DNA of 11,224 nucleotides from JBJXHB01 sp046160725 (GCA_046160725.1 JBJXHB010000116.1:1-11224); one strand, 5' to 3'. Positions 1 to 6,648 are shown, numbered from the stretch's first letter. Numbers and translations are program-made. Notes: generated by a model from the sequence alone, not told the origin.

Positions 1-1041
1 TGGCCCGCGCAGCGCCCGCGCGCAGGCGGGGACCAGGGCGGGGCCGGCATAGAACAGGCCGGTGTAGATCAGCACCAGGTCGGCGCCGGCGTCGCGCTTG
101 GCGACGGCGTCGGCGGCCGACATCACGCCGCCCACGCCGATGATCGGGAAGCCCGGCCCCAGCGCTGCGCGCAGCGTGCGGATGACCGCATTCGACGCCT
201 CGCGCACCGGCGCACCGGACAGCCCGCCGGCCTCGTCGGCATGGGGCAGCCCCTGCACGGCGGTGCGCGACAGCGTGGTGTTGGTGGCGATCACGCCGTC
301 GATGGCATGTCGGCGCAGGGCCTGGGCGATGGCGGCGATCTGCTCGACGTCCAGGTCGGGCGCGATCTTCAGGAACATCGGCACGCGGCGCCCGTGCAGC
401 TGGGCCAGCGTGCCGCAGCGGTCGCGCAACGCGCCGAGCAGGGCGTCCAGCGCGTCGTCGGCCTGCAGCGCGCGAAGGTTCTTGGTGTTGGGGCTGGAGA
501 TGTTGACCGTCACGTAGTCGGCATGCGGGTAGACGCCGTCCAGCGCCGCGAGGTAGTCGTCGGCGGCCTTCTCGATCGGCGTCGCCGCGTTCTTGCCGAT
601 GTTCAGGCCGAGCACGCCGCCACCGGCGCGGAAGCGGCGTGACCGCCGCACGTTGGCCACGAACGCCGCCAGGCCGTCGTTGTTGAAGCCCATGCGGTTG
701 ATCAGCGCCTCGGCGCGCGGCATCCGGAACATGCGCGGCTTCGGGTTGCCCGGCTGCGCCAGCGGCGTCACGGTGCCGACCTCGATGAAGCCGAAACCCA
801 TCGCACCCAGGCCATCGATGCAGCGACCGTTCTTGTCCAGGCCGGCCGCCAGCCCGATGCGGTTGGGAAAGCGCAGCCCGGCCACGTCCACCGGGTCGCG
901 GACCTGCGGCTGGGTCCACAGCAGCGCTGCCGGTGTGCACTGGGCCAGCGCGATGGCGTCCAGCGTCAGGTCGTGCGCACGCTCCGGGTCGAGACCGAAC
1001 AGGAAAGGGCGGGCGAGGGCATACGGGACAATGGAGCGCAT
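1..1041 (-). CDS. pyrD: Dihydroorotate dehydrogenase (quinone), class 2, 3' end cut by window edge
   Basis: This enzyme oxidises dihydroorotate to orotate in pyrimidine synthesis and passes electrons from FMN to membrane quinone. The frame is open for 347 codons from ATG at 1041 to the window edge, so only the extreme C-terminus is missing (family length is about 335-350 aa). The N-terminal extension ending in FGLDPERAH, the part that contacts membrane and quinone in class 2 enzymes, is present. FMN and substrate motifs are visible: GLAAGLDKNG near 63-72, NRMGFNN near 115-121, NISSPNTKNL at 180-189, IGVGGV near 301-306 and YTGLFYAGP near 326-334. S183 aligns with the catalytic Ser175 of the E. 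coli enzyme. No Shine-Dalgarno sequence precedes the ATG. Instead a GACAAT hexamer lies six bases upstream, and an inverted repeat spans the start codon. The gene is divergent from rpiA. Identification is secure. Confidence 0.96.
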   Translation of the reverse strand, partial: MRSIVPYALARPFLFGLDPERAHDLTLDAIALAQCTPAALLWTQPQVRDPVDVAGLRFPNRIGLAAGLDKNGRCIDGLGAMGFGFIEVGTVTPLAQPGNPKPRMFRMPRAEALINRMGFNNDGLAAFVANVRRSRRFRAGGGVLGLNIGKNAATPIEKAADDYLAALDGVYPHADYVTVNISSPNTKNLRALQADDALDALLGALRDRCGTLAQLHGRRVPMFLKIAPDLDVEQIAAIAQALRRHAIDGVIATNTTLSRTAVQGLPHADEAGGLSGAPVREASNAVIRTLRAALGPGFPIIGVGGVMSAADAVAKRDAGADLVLIYTGLFYAGPALVPACARALRGP

Positions 1042-1055
1042 CGCGCGATTGTCCC
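1025..1055. promoter_or_regulatory. Perfect inverted repeat centred on the pyrD start codon (candidate operator)
   Basis: GGGACAAT (1025-1032) and ATTGTCCC (1048-1055) are exact inverted copies separated by 15 bases. The dyad axis falls at 1040, the middle base of the pyrD start codon. Each arm contains GACAAT, a -10-like hexamer: on the minus strand it suits pyrD, and on the plus strand it could serve rpiA. Within pyrD the arm forces an ATT isoleucine codon; every other isoleucine codon I read in pyrD is ATC. A protein operator or an RNA hairpin are both possible. Function is inferred. Confidence 0.45.
1048..1053 (-). promoter_or_regulatory. Candidate -10 element of pyrD, six bases before the ATG
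   Basis: On the minus strand the hexamer GACAAT (four of six matches to TATAAT) is followed by C and then reaches the pyrD ATG after six bases in total. Transcription would begin at or next to the start codon. The best -35 candidate, TTAGGG at 1072-1077 with an 18-bp spacer, is weak. Confidence 0.35.
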
Positions 1056-1079
1056 AAAGCCTCCGGCCCAGCCCTAACC

Positions 1080-1742
1080 ATGAACGCTGACGAACTGAAG
1101 ACCCTGGTGGCCCAGGCGGCCCTGGCCCACGTCGTGCCCGGTGCCATCGTCGGCGTCGGCACCGGGTCGACGGTGGACCGGTTCATCGACGCCCTGGCAG
1201 CCTCGGGCCTGGTGGTGGCCGGCGCGGTGTCCAGTTCGGTGCGCAGCACGGAGCGCCTGGCCGCCCGGGGCATCCGGGTGCTGGAGGCCGGCGCGGTGGA
1301 GCGGCTGCCGGTCTACATCGACGGCGCGGACGAGATCGATCCAAGGGGTCACATGATCAAGGGCGGCGGCGCAGCCCTGACGCGCGAGAAGATCGTCGCC
1401 GACCTGGCCGACCGTTTCGTCTGCATCGCCGATGCGTCCAAGTGGGTGCCGGTGCTGGGGCGCTTTCCTTTGCCGGTCGAGATCATCGCCATGGCGGTGC
1501 CGCAGCTGGTGCGGCGTTTTGCGGCGCTTGGGGGCCTGGCGCAGGTCCGTGCCGGCGTCACGACCGACAACGGGCATCCGCTGCTGGATGTGACGGGCTT
1601 GTCGATCACCGATCCGGCCGGCTTCGAGATCGAGGTCAACCAGTGGCCCGGCGTCGTCACTGTCGGCGTGTTTGCCCGCCACCGAGCCCAGGTCTGCCTG
1701 CTGGGCACGGATCAAGGTGTGCGGACCATCCGCTTCGACTGA
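1080..1742 (+). CDS. rpiA: Ribose-5-phosphate isomerase A
   Basis: RpiA interconverts ribose 5-phosphate and ribulose 5-phosphate in the non-oxidative pentose phosphate pathway, in the cytosol. The 220-residue product has the normal family length (219 in E. coli). It shows the phosphate-binding GVGTGST motif at 25-31, SSSVRSTE at 51-58, DGADEID at 81-87 and KGGGAALTREK at 94-104. Asp81, Asp84, Lys94 and Glu103 match the E. coli active-site residues in both identity and numbering. The ATG at 1080 is chosen because the protein then starts like E. coli RpiA (MNADELK against MTQDELK); the frame is open further upstream only because of GC-rich sequence. No clear Shine-Dalgarno sequence is seen. 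It is divergent from pyrD and converges on mnmC with ten bases between stop codons. PyrD and RpiA both serve nucleotide supply, but a shared regulator is only a guess. Confidence 0.97.
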   Translation: MNADELKTLVAQAALAHVVPGAIVGVGTGSTVDRFIDALAASGLVVAGAVSSSVRSTERLAARGIRVLEAGAVERLPVYIDGADEIDPRGHMIKGGGAALTREKIVADLADRFVCIADASKWVPVLGRFPLPVEIIAMAVPQLVRRFAALGGLAQVRAGVTTDNGHPLLDVTGLSITDPAGFEIEVNQWPGVVTVGVFARHRAQVCLLGTDQGVRTIRFD

Positions 1743-1752
1743 GTCGGCCCCT

Positions 1753-3690
1753 TCAGGCCCCGCCGCGCGCCGCGCGGCGACTGATGAATCGCGCTGGGTC
1801 GATGGCGTCCAGCAGGTCGGCCTCCAGCGGCTGCGGCGCGCCGACGATGGCGGCGGCCAGGCTGTGCGCGGCCAGGGGCGCCCAGGTCAGGCCGCGTGAG
1901 CCCAGGCCGGCCAGCACGAAGAGCCCGGGCTGGCGCGGCACCAGCCGCACCGGGTGGGCCCGCGCGCCGGCCGGCCAGTCCCCTGGATGCATCGGCACCG
2001 GCCCCACCATCGGCAGCCGGTCGGGCAGGGCGCTGCGCCAGCCCACGAAGGCCGCGCAGTCCGCCGGCTCTATCGCCGACCATGTTGCATCACCGGTCAG
2101 ACGGGACAGCGTCTGCAAGTTGGCCCGGTCGTCGTCGTCACGCGGTTGAGCCTGCGTGTCGTCCGGGTGCGAGGTCGAGCCGCACAGCACCCGCCCGTCG
2201 GGCAGCGTCAACGCATGGCCGGCCCCGGCCATGGGCAGCCGCGGCACCGTTTGCCCAGTGGGCGTGACGATGCTGAGCTGCCCGCGCCGCTGCTGCATCA
2301 GCCCCTGGGTACCGGGCACCCAGGCCGCGGCCGCGCCGGCATGGGCCAGCACCAGGACCGGTGCCTCGGCCAGCAGCTGGCCCCGTGCGCCCCAGGCCTG
2401 CCAGCCGGCACCACCGGCGGCCACCCGCGCAACCGGGCTGTTGCCCGACCAGCGCGCGCCGCTGTAGGCCAGCAACCAGTGCACCAGGGCGGCGGCGTCG
2501 ATCCAGCCTGCGCGGTGCTGCAGCCAGGCGGGTTGGCCCAGGGGCACGCCGGCGAGCGCTGACGCTTCGGGTGCTGTTAGGACCTGGGCAAAGGTTGCCG
2601 GCAAGCCCAATGCCGGCAGCAGTTGACGCATCGCCTCGGCATCCTCGGTCGGGTGCAGCAGCCCCCTGTGCTGGCCGTCGATGCCGCCCTGGGCAGACCA
2701 TCGGGCATGGCAGGTCGCGGCCCACAGTGCCGCGCCGCGGTTGAAGCGGGCATGCGGGTTGTCGCCCCTGTGCACCGCGGCGCGGTAGATGCCGCCCGTG
2801 ATGCCCGATGCGCCGGCCGCGGGATGGGGCGCGGCGTCGAGCACGGTGCAGGCTAGTCCCTGCGCTTGCAGAGCCCATGCGGTGGTGGCACCGGCCAGGC
2901 CGCCGCCGATGATGATGGCCTCGCGCGCCAGTGGACGGGCCGCCCGCCGGGCCGGTGCGCGCTGTGGCTGGAAGCGCGGCTCGAACCGCGCGACGGTCAT
3001 GTCGCGCTTGTCGGCAAAGCCCGGACGTCGCTCGACCACAAAGCCCTGGCCTGCCAGCCCATCGCGCATGACGCGCGCCGCACTCCAGGTGGCCACCGTC
3101 GCGCCGGGCACGGCCAGGCGGCTGATGCCGCGGAACACATCGTCGGCCCACATCGCCGGGTTGCGGTCGGGCGCGAAGCCATCGAGATAGAACGCGTCCA
3201 CCTCGGCCACCAGCTCGCGCAGCCAGGCCGCGGCATCGCCCAGGGCCAGCAGCAGCTCGACCTGGCCGTTCTCGAACGGCAGCACATGCAGGTTGGGTGT
3301 CAGCGGCGGCCATTGGTCGGCCAGCGCCATGGCTAGGCCCCGGCACTCCGCCTCAACGGCATCGCCGCCCCATGCCCGCAACAGGTCCTGGCGCCCCGGC
3401 GGATGCTGCTCGATGCCGATGTAGTGCAGGTGTCGCGGCCGTTGCGGGTCGTCCCGCCAGGCCTGCAGCGTCGCCAGGAAGTTGCCGCCGAGGCCGAGTC
3501 CGGTCTCCAGGATGGTGAAGCGCTGCCGCCCCGCCCAGCGGCCGGGCAGGCCGTTGCCCTGCAGGAAGACATGCTGCGCCTGGGCCAGCGCGCCGGCCCG
3601 CGCGTGGTAGATGTCGCCGTAGCGCGTGGCGGCCGGTGGCTGGCCCGGATCGAACCGGATGTCGGCCGGCTCGATGGGGCGGGTCTTCAT
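1753..3690 (-). CDS. mnmC: Bifunctional tRNA 5-methylaminomethyl-2-thiouridine synthesis protein MnmC (methyltransferase/FAD oxidoreductase)
   Basis: MnmC carries out the last two steps at wobble uridine 34 of some tRNAs. The FAD-dependent part converts cmnm5(s2)U to nm5(s2)U, and the SAM-dependent part methylates it to mnm5(s2)U. The 645-residue product carries both. The N-terminal methyltransferase (about 1-240) has the SAM loop ETGLGLGGNF at 62-71 and YLDGFAPDRNP at 168-178, where Asp170 fits the conserved catalytic aspartate. The C-terminal oxidoreductase has the dinucleotide-binding motif IIIGGGLAGA near 259-268, GASGITGGIY at 293-302 and GLGSRGLTWAP close to the end. The ATG at 3690 is chosen because MKTRPIEPADIRF matches the family start. 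It overlaps the stop of the upstream DUF3445 gene as ATGA, so translational coupling is likely; no strong ribosome-binding site is seen. The 3' end converges on rpiA and carries a 19-bp palindrome. Confidence 0.95.
   Translation of the reverse strand: MKTRPIEPADIRFDPGQPPAATRYGDIYHARAGALAQAQHVFLQGNGLPGRWAGRQRFTILETGLGLGGNFLATLQAWRDDPQRPRHLHYIGIEQHPPGRQDLLRAWGGDAVEAECRGLAMALADQWPPLTPNLHVLPFENGQVELLLALGDAAAWLRELVAEVDAFYLDGFAPDRNPAMWADDVFRGISRLAVPGATVATWSAARVMRDGLAGQGFVVERRPGFADKRDMTVARFEPRFQPQRAPARRAARPLAREAIIIGGGLAGATTAWALQAQGLACTVLDAAPHPAAGASGITGGIYRAAVHRGDNPHARFNRGAALWAATCHARWSAQGGIDGQHRGLLHPTEDAEAMRQLLPALGLPATFAQVLTAPEASALAGVPLGQPAWLQHRAGWIDAAALVHWLLAYSGARWSGNSPVARVAAGGAGWQAWGARGQLLAEAPVLVLAHAGAAAAWVPGTQGLMQQRRGQLSIVTPTGQTVPRLPMAGAGHALTLPDGRVLCGSTSHPDDTQAQPRDDDDRANLQTLSRLTGDATWSAIEPADCAAFVGWRSALPDRLPMVGPVPMHPGDWPAGARAHPVRLVPRQPGLFVLAGLGSRGLTWAPLAAHSLAAAIVGAPQPLEADLLDAIDPARFISRRAARGGA
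1761..1779. repeat. 19-bp GC-only palindrome in the last codons of mnmC
   Basis: CGCCGCGCG-C-CGCGCGGCG is a perfect dyad inside the RRAARGG-coding end of mnmC, about 20 bases past the converging rpiA stop codon. It could form a strong hairpin in transcripts from either side and so act as a bidirectional terminator stem, but no T-tract follows it. The alanine/arginine-rich coding sequence could also produce such a palindrome by chance. Confidence 0.35.
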
Positions 3691-4649
3691 GCCGGCGGCT
3701 GCGTTTCGGCCGACGCCTGCTGCGCCAGCCATTGCAAGAGCGGTTCGCGAACGCCGGCCAGGTTGCGATAGGCCAGCACCGCTTCGCTCATGGTTGACAC
3801 TGCGTCGTGCAGCCGCGCGGCGCGGTCGGGCGGCACGGCGGCGGCGGCCAGCGGCTGGGTCTGCACGCGGATGGTGAACACCGCCTCGCGCCGGTCCGCC
3901 AGGGGCAGGAAGGACTGCCGCTCGGTGCGGAACCAGGCGGCGGCACCGATGGCAACTGCATCAGCGCCGGCCGGCCATCCTGCGGGGTCGACATGGTCCG
4001 GGTGCGCGTTCAGCCGCGGGTGTGCCGTGATGGTCCAGACAAAGCGCTCGTACGCATCCTGCCCGCTGACCAGGGCCAGCAGATGGCGGCCCGCAGTCCG
4101 CAACGCGCCGCCATCGGCCACGGGCGCGTGCAGCTCGGTGAAGTGCACGCCCTGCTTGCGCTCCGGCGCCCAGTGCGACGGCAGGGCCACGGCCATCCAG
4201 GGCACCCGCGCCTGCGCACCGTCGACGATGGCAAAGTCATCCTGGAAGGCCAGGCTGAGCAGGCCGGCCAGGCGCCAGTCGGATGGCAGGCCGTCCAGGC
4301 ATCGCGGCACCTCGTCGCCATGGCCGAATACGCCGGCGCCCCGCTCGACGATATGGCCGTCGCGAACGGACACGCCCAGAGCCGTGGCCTGGTGGCCGTC
4401 CCACCCGAAGTGCCCCGGATGCTCACGGGCGGCCACCGCCGCCAGCCGCTGCAGGGCCGGCAACGGGTCGAAGTCCGGCTCGCAACGCAGCGCCTTGGGC
4501 CAGTGGGCCGACAGCACGGCGAGCTTCTCGCGCATGTGGCGCGACCCTGGGGCTGAGGGCGCCAGGTGGAGCGCGCCGCTGGCCAGCTTGCGCAGGCCAG
4601 GCTGCATGCGAAACGGCGCCTGGACAGCGTTGTCGAAATCGAAAGTCAT
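3687..4649 (-). CDS. DUF3445 / heme-dependent oxidative N-demethylase (HODM) alpha-subunit-like protein
   Basis: The 320-residue product looks like the DUF3445 family, whose characterised member is the heme-binding PAS-fold alpha subunit of an oxidative N-demethylase. Family-like stretches are LSLAFQDDFAIVDG at 131-144, ALPSHWAPERKQGVHFTELH at 155-174, ERFVWTITAHPRLNAHPDH at 201-219, the WFRTERQSFLPL stretch at 239-250 and VFTIRVQTQPL at 257-267. The His-rich stretch at 210-219 is a possible ligand region, but I cannot assign the heme ligand. No signal peptide or membrane segment is seen. No flavin/ferredoxin-type reductase partner is encoded in this window, so the true substrate and activity are unknown. 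The ATG at 4649 starts the open frame; a weak CAGGT precedes it and an AATAAT hexamer lies six bases upstream. Its TGA overlaps the mnmC ATG, making it the first gene of a two-gene unit. Confidence 0.75.
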   Translation of the reverse strand: MTFDFDNAVQAPFRMQPGLRKLASGALHLAPSAPGSRHMREKLAVLSAHWPKALRCEPDFDPLPALQRLAAVAAREHPGHFGWDGHQATALGVSVRDGHIVERGAGVFGHGDEVPRCLDGLPSDWRLAGLLSLAFQDDFAIVDGAQARVPWMAVALPSHWAPERKQGVHFTELHAPVADGGALRTAGRHLLALVSGQDAYERFVWTITAHPRLNAHPDHVDPAGWPAGADAVAIGAAAWFRTERQSFLPLADRREAVFTIRVQTQPLAAAAVPPDRAARLHDAVSTMSEAVLAYRNLAGVREPLLQWLAQQASAETQPPA

Positions 4650-4655
4650 GACCTG

Positions 4656-4661
4656 ATTATT
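4656..4661 (-). promoter_or_regulatory. Candidate -10 element of the DUF3445-mnmC unit
   Basis: AATAAT on the minus strand (five of six to TATAAT) is followed by C and reaches the ATG at 4649 after six bases. The spacing would give a leaderless or nearly leaderless mRNA. The region where a -35 should lie is almost pure G/C and shows no recognisable match. Confidence 0.4.
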
Positions 4662-4702
4662 CCGGGCCGGGGCCGGCGGCGGGCCGCGGCGGCCCGGAAA
4701 GC

Positions 4703-4768
4703 GAACAGGGCGCCGTGCGAAACGAATTGAGCGCCCTGCGCGCCGAACAGGGCGGCTTGCGTAACGAA
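4703..4768. repeat. Imperfect direct repeat, two 24-bp copies 42 bp apart
   Basis: Copies at 4703-4726 and 4745-4768 both begin GAACAGGGCG and end AACGAA, and agree at about 21 of 24 positions. The similarity continues beyond them: GCGCCCTGCG follows each copy (4731-4740 and 4784-4793). The whole stretch looks like a duplicated terminator-like unit in which the second copy has gained a stronger hairpin. It lies in the gap between efp and the DUF3445 gene and encodes no supported protein. Confidence 0.6.
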
Positions 4769-4789
4769 AAGGGCGCCCAAGGGCGCCCT
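4767..4789 (-). terminator. Rho-independent terminator of the earP-efp unit
   Basis: Read on the minus strand just past the efp stop, AGGGCGCCC-TT-GGGCGCCCT forms a nine-base-pair, all-but-one G/C stem followed by TTTTCGTT. It sits about 25 bases past the efp TGA (4815-4817), the expected place. A GTTTT on the other side (4792-4796) may allow weak plus-strand termination too. It separates the earP-efp unit from the DUF3445-mnmC unit. Confidence 0.75.
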
Positions 4790-4814
4790 GCGTTTTCCGG
4801 CCGCAGCCGGGTTG

Positions 4815-5366
4815 TCAAACCCGCTTGCGGTACTCGTGCGTGCGGGTGTCGATCTCGATGCGGTCGCCGCTCTCGACGAACACCGGCACCGGGATCTCCA
4901 GGCCGGTGGCGGTGCGTGCCGGCTTCATCACTTTGCCCGACGTGTCGCCCTTGACGGCCGGCTCGGTGGTGATCTCGCGCACCACGGTGGTGGGCAGTTC
5001 CACGGAGATGGCCTTGCCGTCGTAGAAAACGACCTCGACCGACATGTTGTCTTCCAGGTACTGGATGGCGTCGCCCATGTTCTCGGCCTCGACCTCGAAC
5101 TGGTTGTACTCGGCGTCCATGAACACGTACATCGGGTCGGCGAAGTAGGTGTAGGTGCAGTCCTTCTTGTCGAGGACGATCTGGTCCATCTTGTCGTCGG
5201 CCTTGAAGACCAGCTCAGCACCTGCGTTGTTGAGCAGGTTCTTCATCTTCATGCGCACGGTGGCGGCACCGCGGCCGCCACGGCTGTATTCGGTCTTGAG
5301 CACGACCATCGGGTCCTTGCCCTGCATGATGACGTTGCCGGCGCGGATTTCCTGGGCGAGTTTCAT
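4815..5366 (-). CDS. efp: Translation elongation factor P, EarP-type (Arg32)
   Basis: EF-P enters the ribosomal E site and helps peptide-bond formation at proline runs. The 183-residue product is full length for the family and carries three beta-barrel domains: an N-terminal KOW-like domain (about 1-62) and two OB-type domains ending in GDRIEIDTRTHEYRKRV. The loop at 28-34 reads SRGGRGA and puts arginine at position 32. This is the residue that EarP rhamnosylates; EpmA-type EF-Ps have lysine there instead. The earP gene lies immediately upstream on the same strand, which supports this assignment. The ATG at 5366 is chosen because MKLAQEIRAGN is the conserved start. The frame is open for 40 more codons upstream, but that stretch is unlike any EF-P. 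A modest GGAA precedes the start by seven bases. A terminator follows. Confidence 0.97.
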   Translation of the reverse strand: MKLAQEIRAGNVIMQGKDPMVVLKTEYSRGGRGAATVRMKMKNLLNNAGAELVFKADDKMDQIVLDKKDCTYTYFADPMYVFMDAEYNQFEVEAENMGDAIQYLEDNMSVEVVFYDGKAISVELPTTVVREITTEPAVKGDTSGKVMKPARTATGLEIPVPVFVESGDRIEIDTRTHEYRKRV

Positions 5367-5516
5367 AGCGTGGTTCCGGGGTGGGGCGCCGGGCCGCATC
5401 GGGCCGGCGGACGCCGCGGCCCGCATGGCAGGCCGTCTGGGGTTGGCGCCGACCACCGCGCAGGACGCGCAGCCGGACGGCAGCAAAGCCCGCGATTCTA
5501 GCCCGTCGGGCTGCGG
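5367..5516 (-). promoter_or_regulatory. earP-efp intergenic region with candidate efp promoter and long leader
   Basis: The 150 bases between the earP stop and the efp ATG hold TAGAAT at 5495-5500 on the minus strand (five of six to TATAAT), followed by C as in the other candidate promoters here. No good -35 is visible; the best windows fall in the last earP codons. A start from this site would give a leader of roughly 120 nucleotides, long for this compact region. efp may thus be transcribed both alone and with earP. Confidence 0.4.
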
Positions 5517-6614
5517 CTACAGGTGCGCGGAACCATCGCCCTGCAGGCGCTGTGCGCAGAACGCCAGCAGCCGGGTCACCAGATCGGTGGGCTCGGCCAG
5601 CTGCCGGGACCAGGCGGCGGCATGGCCGTGCCACTGCGCGGCGGCGGCCCACAGGTCCACTGGCATCGGCGGGTGGCCCGGCGGGGCCGACAGGGCGTTC
5701 CAGGCACGCTGCCAGGCCCGGTGCGACGCCTGCGCGCCGGGCGGCCAACGGCGCGTCATCAGGTCCAGCCAGGCCTCCAGCTTGGGGCCGTGCGCGCCGT
5801 CGTGTTGCGGGTAGATCTGCCACAGCATGGGCCGGCCGGCCCACTGGGCGCGGACGAAGGAGTCCTCGCCCCGCACCAGGTTCAGGTCGGTGGCGCGCAG
5901 CAGCTGGTCAAAGGCGGTCTGGCTCAGCCACGGCAGGTCCACGATCCGCAGCCTCGTGGGATGCGGCAGCGCATGCAGATGGTCCCGCAGCGCGCCGGGG
6001 GCTGCCAGCAGCAGCGTCGGTTGGCTGGCCAGCCCGGCCAGCAGCAGCGGCAGCGGGGCGTCGGGGTAGCCGAACAGCAGCGCCACCTGTTCCCCTGCAC
6101 GGCGAGCCCAGCCTTGCCCGGCCAGCCAGGCATCCCCGTCTTGCCGCGTGCCTGCACCCGAGAGTTGCGGCTCCTGCAGCAGCCCGCCGGTGCGGACGGT
6201 GAAGCCGGGATAGAAAAACCACTTGGTCAACCCCGCGCCCGGGCCGTTGCTCTGGGGCGAGGGCAGGCCGTGGCTGCGCTCGACATAGGCCTCGGCGCTC
6301 AGGTACTCCAGGTTGATCCACAGCGGCGCCGGCCGGCACCGCGCCATGGCCGCGACAAAGGCCGCTGGCGGGTCGCAACCGAAGGCCTCGATGACGATGT
6401 CCGCGGGTGCCGGTGGGTCCTCTGGGTCGCCGGTCCAAGGCCACAGGTCGATGCCAGCCGGACGTGGCTCAGGGGCCATCCAGGAAAGCGCCGCGGGCTC
6501 GTCCACCCAGAGCCGCACCGCCTGGCCGCGCAAGGCCAGGTCGGCCGCCAGGCGCCAGCACACGCCGAGGTCGCCATGGTTGTCGATCACCCGACAGAAG
6601 ATGTCCCAGCGCAT
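5517..6614 (-). CDS. earP: EF-P arginine rhamnosyltransferase EarP
   Basis: EarP transfers rhamnose from dTDP-rhamnose to Arg32 of EF-P and so activates it. The 365-residue product begins MRWDIFCRVIDNHGDLGVCW, where Asp11 and Asp15 correspond to the aspartates shown to be essential in characterised EarP proteins (Asp13 and Asp17 in P. putida numbering). The C-terminal nucleotide-sugar half contains RGEDSFVRAQWAGRP at 248-262 and WQIYPQHDGAHGPKL near 265-279, the most conserved part of the family, including the expected catalytic glutamate Glu250. The ATG at 6614 is preferred over upstream in-frame codons because it gives the family start and follows a GATAAT hexamer by six bases. No Shine-Dalgarno sequence is seen. 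The gene lies directly before efp, its substrate, and is divergent from uvrC. Confidence 0.95.
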   Translation of the reverse strand: MRWDIFCRVIDNHGDLGVCWRLAADLALRGQAVRLWVDEPAALSWMAPEPRPAGIDLWPWTGDPEDPPAPADIVIEAFGCDPPAAFVAAMARCRPAPLWINLEYLSAEAYVERSHGLPSPQSNGPGAGLTKWFFYPGFTVRTGGLLQEPQLSGAGTRQDGDAWLAGQGWARRAGEQVALLFGYPDAPLPLLLAGLASQPTLLLAAPGALRDHLHALPHPTRLRIVDLPWLSQTAFDQLLRATDLNLVRGEDSFVRAQWAGRPMLWQIYPQHDGAHGPKLEAWLDLMTRRWPPGAQASHRAWQRAWNALSAPPGHPPMPVDLWAAAAQWHGHAAAWSRQLAEPTDLVTRLLAFCAQRLQGDGSAHL

Positions 6615-6620
6615 GGCGGG

Positions 6621-6626
6621 ATTATC
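6621..6626 (-). promoter_or_regulatory. Candidate -10 element of earP
   Basis: GATAAT on the minus strand (five of six to TATAAT) is followed by C and then the earP ATG after six bases, the same geometry as at pyrD, the DUF3445 gene and pgsA. No -35 with normal spacing is convincing; TTGCAC at 6640-6645 lies only 13 bases away. Confidence 0.4.
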
Positions 6627-6642
6627 GAAGCGACCCCAGTGC

Positions 6643-6648
6643 AAGAAT
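6643..6648 (+). promoter_or_regulatory. Candidate -10 element of uvrC
   Basis: AAGAAT followed by CC lies nine bases before the uvrC ATG. It matches TATAAT at four of six positions. It would give a leader of only a few nucleotides and shares the 43-bp divergent gap with the earP element, so the two promoters would overlap back to back. Confidence 0.3.

Noticed and set aside
933..1079. Upstream extension of the rpiA frame over pyrD
   Set aside because: The RpiA family starts at the ATG at 1080, and the extension overlaps the pyrD coding sequence.
2138..3346. Long minus-strand open frame (402 codons) within mnmC
   Set aside because: It is the shifted reading frame of mnmC, rich in Arg, Ala and Gly, while the mnmC frame matches the family throughout.
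4703..4793. Possible CRISPR-like array
   Set aside because: There are only two imperfect copies, the spacer is itself partly repeated, and no cas genes are present.
4650..4814. Possible small gene in the gap before the DUF3445 gene (79-codon plus-strand frame from 4715)
   Set aside because: The frame runs through the direct repeat, the terminator and antisense to efp, with no domain or ribosome-binding site.
5367..5486. In-frame 40-codon N-terminal extension of efp from a TTG codon
   Set aside because: The extension resembles no EF-P; MKLAQEIRAGN at 5366 is the conserved start. The open frame is best explained by high GC content, although the TAGAAT hexamer eight bases before this TTG was noted.
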